A stretch of DNA of 64,000 bases, taken from assembly GCF_030159995.1 (NCBI RefSeq), contig NZ_BSNM01000013.1, positions 1 to 64,000 of the forward strand, given 5' to 3'. A model generated the notes under the pieces. That model was not told where the DNA came from and did no database searches. It saw only the letters and a list, made by a program, of their open reading frames with translations. This document shows positions 60,597-64,000 of the stretch, piece after piece. The DNA comes from Litoribrevibacter albus. Its GTDB lineage: Bacteria; Pseudomonadota; Gammaproteobacteria; Pseudomonadales; Litoribrevibacteraceae. The stretch's first letter is position 1. The number at the start of each line of letters is the position of its first letter. Made by a program: the position numbers and the translations under genes.

Positions 60597-62028
60597 GATT
60601 GTTGTCTTCCCGGCTTTGCCATTTCTTGATGTTCAGGGATGAGACGTAGCCGTCCACGGTTACTTTAGTTGTATCATCTCGATACAAACTAGCAACCGCA
60701 TCATTGTCCATGCTCGACCGCTTTGAGCAGAAATAAACAATATTCACCAGAGCGTTCTGGTACCCGGTGATGTCGGTGATGCATCTTGATAATGCCTGGC
60801 GGACGGTGAAATCCATATTCACAGAATAGGCATCGTTCAATCGGGGGTTGGCTGCGATATTGAGGACTGCTTTTCCGGAAGGTTTGAGACGTGAGCTCAC
60901 CAGAGAGAAGAACTCAAAGGTGGCTGTGTGCATAGGTATCGTGGCGGCATTGGTATACAGATCCACGACAATAACATCCCATGATTTTTCGCTGGTCAGC
61001 AGATAGGATCTGGCGTCCTGGGCTATGAATTCACCTTTGATGGGTTCCTCAAGGAAATACTTCTCTGCAATTGGCTTGATCTTTGGGTCAACGTCCAGAT
61101 AGGTAAAGTTTGCGCCGTGAGTTTCTTCTGCCGAGAGGGTGAAGCCCCCGGCACCAAGTACCAGAATATCCTTCCCAGTCATGTCATCAGCAAATATGCC
61201 CTGTTTCATAATCTCAATGTACGGCCAACCTTTTCTGTCCTTTTCCCCGATGAATGAGGCGCTACTGCGATTGATGATGAACCGCTTGCCTTCCGGATGC
61301 TCTGCAACGTAGAAATTCGAGTAGGGGGTAGTCGCGGCGAACAAGCGATCTGGGATTTTTACGTTCAGCGTAAACGCGATGACCAGGAAAGAAAAAGTTG
61401 CACCAACCACATACTTCGTTTGGCTGTTGTTCCAATCAACCAAGAAACAGAGGCATACCGCGAGGATCAGGCAATTGATGAAAATGGAGTACCCAACTCC
61501 AAGGAAGTACATGAGCAGCAAGGATGTGATCAAACATCCAAGCACGTTACCAATCGTACTTAGCGCCGTGGCATTGCCCGTGGCTTCACTCTTGCGGGTC
61601 TCGTGGTCTGCGGTGTTGAGCAGTAATGGGACGGTTTGCCCAAGAAAAAACACCAATGGAGACATTATAAGCAGGCTGAACAGGAATAGGTGGATCAGGG
61701 GATTGCCCAAATAGGGCGCTCCTTGGGTTATGTCTGCGATGGACAGAAAAAAGAAGCTCACAAAGCTGTAGGACAGACCAATACCAAACAGGGCGATGCT
61801 ACCAACCAGGTTCATTACCAGGGACTTGGCATACCGCTCAGAAGCCTGTTGGCCGCCCCAGTAGTACCCCAATGCCAGAGCACCCAGGAAACAACTGATG
61901 ATGATTGAAGTGCAAAGCACCGAGCTGCCAACAAAGGGTACTGTCTGGCGGATGGTGATCATCTGCAATCCGGAGCTGGCCAGCCCCTCAAGGAGCAGGA
62001 TAAGAGCAGCTTTCCGCTTGGTCGTCAT
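60586..62028 (-). CDS. Spermidine-synthase-like protein with N-terminal membrane domain
   Basis: A 480-residue protein (start ATG 62028; GTG 62040 possible). The N-terminal part has about eight helices (10-225). The soluble part resembles SpeE-like aminopropyltransferases or methyltransferases: ILVLGAGGFTLSAEE (about 285-299), FTYLDVDPKI and SWDVIVVDLYTN with the D at about 355, MHTATFEFF. Polyspecific membrane SpeE-like proteins are known but poorly characterised. It heads the operon with the split Cas4-like genes; no other polyamine gene is near. Confidence 0.82.
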   Translation of the reverse strand: MTTKRKAALILLLEGLASSGLQMITIRQTVPFVGSSVLCTSIIISCFLGALALGYYWGGQQASERYAKSLVMNLVGSIALFGIGLSYSFVSFFFLSIADITQGAPYLGNPLIHLFLFSLLIMSPLVFFLGQTVPLLLNTADHETRKSEATGNATALSTIGNVLGCLITSLLLMYFLGVGYSIFINCLILAVCLCFLVDWNNSQTKYVVGATFSFLVIAFTLNVKIPDRLFAATTPYSNFYVAEHPEGKRFIINRSSASFIGEKDRKGWPYIEIMKQGIFADDMTGKDILVLGAGGFTLSAEETHGANFTYLDVDPKIKPIAEKYFLEEPIKGEFIAQDARSYLLTSEKSWDVIVVDLYTNAATIPMHTATFEFFSLVSSRLKPSGKAVLNIAANPRLNDAYSVNMDFTVRQALSRCITDITGYQNALVNIVYFCSKRSSMDNDAVASLYRDDTTKVTVDGYVSSLNIKKWQSREDNNHGQ

Positions 62029-62040
62029 ATAAAACACCAC

Positions 62041-62567
62041 TAAATAAATAATTATTGATGTTCAACATAACGAGAAGAGGACTCAAATGCCGCAATAAAT
62101 GGGTCAAAGGGCGGGGTCCCTTTAAAGCCTTGCGAAGAGTGGATATTTGATGTAACTTTTATCGTGTGGTCGTATAGCGTCCATATTTCAATCAAAGGTG
62201 CCTTATCGAGTCACATAGACGGCACCGAGCTGAAAAGCTTGGCTCCAACTGAACAACCTTCCTCTGCCGTAGCATTCACGGCTGTATCAACATCAAGTCT
62301 ACCTCCTAAAGCTCCAAGCATTTTACCTTCAAGGTTTTCACCTTTTACTCCGACTATTTCGTTTCACACCTTTTTCCAGGGCGTTTAGGCGTGTTCTCTG
62401 CACGTCCATAGAGAACAGCCCTAAACCACCTTCGTGTGTCTCCGAATCTTGTTGCTGTTGTTGTTTTAACAATGGCACCTGATAAGTACCCCCAATCTAG
62501 CCATGAAACGGGTACGAACGCTGCGGCGTTTTGGCTAAATACTCAACCAATTAATTGGAGACACTTC
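62041..62567. other. Intergenic region with long hairpin upstream of the ssb operon
   Basis: No convincing gene. It holds AAAGGG/CCCTTT (62106-62123), a long hairpin GTTTAGG/CCTAAAC plus GTTCTCT/AGAGAAC (62383-62426) and the palindrome CCAATTAATTGG (62547-62558) just before the ribosome site of the 62568 gene. The short frame 62164-62388 is rejected as coding. The leader may carry regulatory structure for the ssb genes. Confidence 0.5.
62383..62426. promoter_or_regulatory. Long two-part hairpin in the leader of the ssb operon
   Basis: GTTTAGG (62383-62389) pairs with CCTAAAC (62420-62426); inside, GTTCTCT (62393-62399) pairs with AGAGAAC (62410-62416). The total is 14 bp in two stems with a 10-nt loop. 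No T-tract follows, so it is not a simple terminator; it may be a protein-binding or RNA regulatory site. Confidence 0.5.
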
Positions 62568-62804
62568 ATGTATAACTTCGATTTCAATGCGCATCAGCAG
62601 CTTTCCGGAAGTCCTAAGAACAATGTTCAGCAGGCTATCGAAAAAGCAAATGAAAAAGCTCATATGGGCAATTTCAAAGTGTGCGTAACTACAGCAGGTG
62701 ATGTTCTGGTTCTGCCGGAATTCTCTGTTCTGATGAGAGATGATATTGCCGAGATCGTGTACGACACAGACCACGGTTATAGCTTCAAATCTTCATCAAA
62801 CTAA
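62568..62804 (+). CDS. Hypothetical small protein, first gene of the ssb operon
   Basis: A 78-residue protein, start fixed by GGAG 7 nt before ATG 62568. It has a helix (NNVQQAIEKANEKAHMG) and strands ending SFKSSSN. The family is unknown. It is 11 bp before the membrane-protein gene and in the same direction as ssb. Confidence 0.65.
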   Translation: MYNFDFNAHQQLSGSPKNNVQQAIEKANEKAHMGNFKVCVTTAGDVLVLPEFSVLMRDDIAEIVYDTDHGYSFKSSSN

Positions 62805-62815
62805 GGGGACAACAA

Positions 62816-63154
62816 ATGGAACTTATTATGCTTTGCATAGCGCTGTTTGTTTTCTTCTTTGGGTCGGTTATTGCCATGCAGGCCATAGAGTTTGGATTTC
62901 GCGTAGGCGATAAAGCTCTGGAAGCCTCTGGTAAATTGGTAAAGCTGCCTTTCAAGATAGCTTTCAAGTTGATCTGCTTTGCAGGCAAACACCTCATCAA
63001 GCGATTGATGAAGAACAAGCCTCAAGAAGTCACGATCAAGCCGATCTTCGCTGTTACACCGCTGGAACTTCAGCACATGCGTAACAACAACCTCCTTCAA
63101 TCAGGAAAGCGCCAACCTGTACTGATTGAACATCCTCCACAACAGACTAAATAG
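62816..63154 (+). CDS. Hypothetical membrane-anchored protein
   Basis: A 112-residue protein with an N-terminal membrane helix (MLCIALFVFFFGSVIAMQAI) and a basic cytoplasmic part. The family is unknown. AAGGGGAC is the ribosome site. It is 10 bp upstream of ssb, so the three genes form an operon. Confidence 0.65.
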   Translation: MELIMLCIALFVFFFGSVIAMQAIEFGFRVGDKALEASGKLVKLPFKIAFKLICFAGKHLIKRLMKNKPQEVTIKPIFAVTPLELQHMRNNNLLQSGKRQPVLIEHPPQQTK

Positions 63155-63164
63155 GAGATACATC

Positions 63165-63638
63165 ATGTATCAGAAAGTCATTCTTATTGGCCGTGTAGGT
63201 CAAAAGCAATTGGGTTACACCAAAACACAAAAGCCGGTCGCGCAATACTCGTTGGCAACAACGAAGTCCTTCAAGGATAAGCAAACTGGTGATTGGAATG
63301 AGCATACTGAATGGCACCGTTTGGTCTCATTCAACCAGTGCGCCGAGCATGTGAACAACAAGCTTGAGCCTGGAGATCTCATTCAAGTAGAAGGCGAACT
63401 GCGCACGCGCAAATGGCAGGATCAAAGCGGTACCGATCGTTATACCACTGAAATTGTGGTGAATGATTTTCCGAAGAAACTGCCTCGCTACTACAACCGA
63501 GATGGTCAAGCTGCACCTGCACAACAGCAGGCTCCTCAGCGACAACCGTCACAACCAATGGCACAAGCTGCCGGTCAGGAGTTCATGGCGCAGGGACCAT
63601 CATTCGACTCGTTCGATGACATGGACATTCCGTTCTGA
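63165..63638 (+). CDS. ssb: Single-stranded DNA-binding protein (SSB)
   Basis: A 157-residue SSB. OB-fold residues 1-110 (VILIGRVG, TEWHRLVSFNQCAEHV, GDLIQVEGEL), then a Q/P/A-rich linker and the acidic tip DDMDIPF that contacts host replication and repair proteins. AGGAG precedes ATG 63165; a longer frame has no site. Plasmid SSBs protect single strands during conjugative transfer. Confidence 0.95.
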   Translation: MYQKVILIGRVGQKQLGYTKTQKPVAQYSLATTKSFKDKQTGDWNEHTEWHRLVSFNQCAEHVNNKLEPGDLIQVEGELRTRKWQDQSGTDRYTTEIVVNDFPKKLPRYYNRDGQAAPAQQQAPQRQPSQPMAQAAGQEFMAQGPSFDSFDDMDIPF

Positions 63639-63663
63639 ATGAACTGATTTAAAGCTTGTTTCA

Positions 63664-63706
63664 CCCTGATGGGGACTTTCCCCTACAGGGTAAGCCCCAT
63701 CATTTT
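63664..63706 (+). terminator. Alternative hairpins after ssb, possible attenuator
   Basis: One fold pairs ACCCTG/CAGGGT and GGGG/CCCC (63663-63691). A competing fold pairs GATGGGG with CCCCATC (63668-63701), followed by ATTTTCT. The two are mutually exclusive, and the second can terminate. This could control the gene at 63724. Confidence 0.55.
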
Positions 63707-63723
63707 CTCTATGGAGAATGACT

Positions 63724-63915
63724 ATGGGCTTTTCACGAAAAGAGGTTTATTTCTGGCTGGAAACAGCGAGCGATGAACAACTTCAGCACATGCTGAACAC
63801 GTCGAAAGATATGCTCAGTATGCTCACCGACAAAGAACAGGTTTCATCGTTGAAATGGCTTCGCGCCAAAATCATCGAAGAAATTAATGCACGAAGAGAA
63901 GCTAAACAAGCTTAA
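63724..63915 (+). CDS. Hypothetical small helical protein
   Basis: A 63-residue helical protein (start ATG 63724, GGAGA 7 nt upstream; ATG 63718 is inside that site). The family is unknown. It follows the possible attenuator and overlaps the convergent partial gene by 14 bp. Confidence 0.6.
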   Translation: MGFSRKEVYFWLETASDEQLQHMLNTSKDMLSMLTDKEQVSSLKWLRAKIIEEINARREAKQA

Positions 63916-64000
63916 AGCTTTGTTTGCGTTTTAACTTTTCGAGCAACTGGTCTTGCTCTTCCGGAGTACCAAAAGCGATGGATCGTATTGCTTGCCACTC
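63902..64000 (-). CDS. Partial hypothetical gene running off the window
   Basis: A minus-strand frame ends with TAG at 63902-63904 and stays open for 32 codons to the window edge. It encodes a helical, charged tail (FGTPEEQDQLLEKLKRKQS). The start and family are outside the window. Evidence is codon openness and a plausible protein sequence only. Confidence 0.45.
   Translation of the reverse strand, partial: EWQAIRSIAFGTPEEQDQLLEKLKRKQSFKLV

Noticed and set aside
62101-62123. GGGTCA followed by GGTCCC, possible fourth transfer operator
   Set aside because: The right half does not match TGACCC, so it is not counted as a copy.
62164-62388. 74-codon plus-strand frame in the ssb leader
   Set aside because: The composition is Ser/Pro-rich and irregular, there is no Shine-Dalgarno, and it runs into the long hairpin.

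Overview
The window is best read as a 64 kb segment of a conjugative plasmid from a gammaproteobacterium. A replication initiator sits beside a 23-bp iteron array, followed by parA/parB with parS-like palindromes. A MobH-type TraI relaxase and a complete G-type (PFGI-1/ICEHin1056-like) type IV secretion system are also present. Modest G+C, a G+C-richer IS21 element and the gene content fit a marine group such as Marinobacter, but that host guess is weak. No tRNA, rRNA or CRISPR array was seen.

Layout. 1-2100: a CsrA/cold-shock fusion, a secreted thermonuclease and a membrane NERD nuclease in one overlapping operon. 2100-5040: a leftward operon of four small genes ending in a tyrosine recombinase. 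5250-6340: a KfrA-like coiled-coil DNA-binding protein. 6450-7710: a MerR regulator fused to a SAM methyltransferase, behind a 19-bp-spacer promoter. 7860-12060: a leftward signalling operon (HTH protein, periplasmic ABC-type binding protein, hybrid histidine kinase, SEC-C/ART-like protein). 12280-14200: relaxase. 14740-16680: iteron origin and rep. 16870-19475: parA, parB and parS-like sites. 19590-23125: divergent ParB-like regulators with two families of operator repeats, then DUF2857 and PFL_4669-type genes. 23685-24280: a structured noncoding stretch. 24280-43800: the mating-pair formation and coupling genes in two transcription units. 43820-55530: accessory genes, mostly small and unknown. 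55652-58081: an intact IS21-family element with a 5-bp target duplication. 58100-59405: a lipoprotein, a small protein and a CheY-like regulator. 59425-62030: a four-gene operon with a membrane spermidine-synthase-like protein and what looks like a Cas4-type Fe-S nuclease split over two membrane proteins. 62560-64000: ssb and small neighbours.

How it works together. Rep and the iterons replicate the plasmid, ParA/ParB segregate it, and TraI, TraD and the T4SS transfer it. A GGGTCA-N8-TGACCY palindrome occurs upstream of the relaxase gene and of each of the two T4SS units, suggesting one regulator co-ordinates transfer. A second element (TTGCTR, 16-bp spacer, hexamer) lies 55-120 bp upstream of six accessory genes on both strands and looks like a shared promoter. 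The most novel candidates are the split Cas4-like/aminopropyltransferase-like operon, the CsrA-CSD fusion, the MerR-methyltransferase fusion, the SEC-C/ART signalling operon and these two dispersed regulatory elements. All family names are recalled from sequence motifs; no database search was run.
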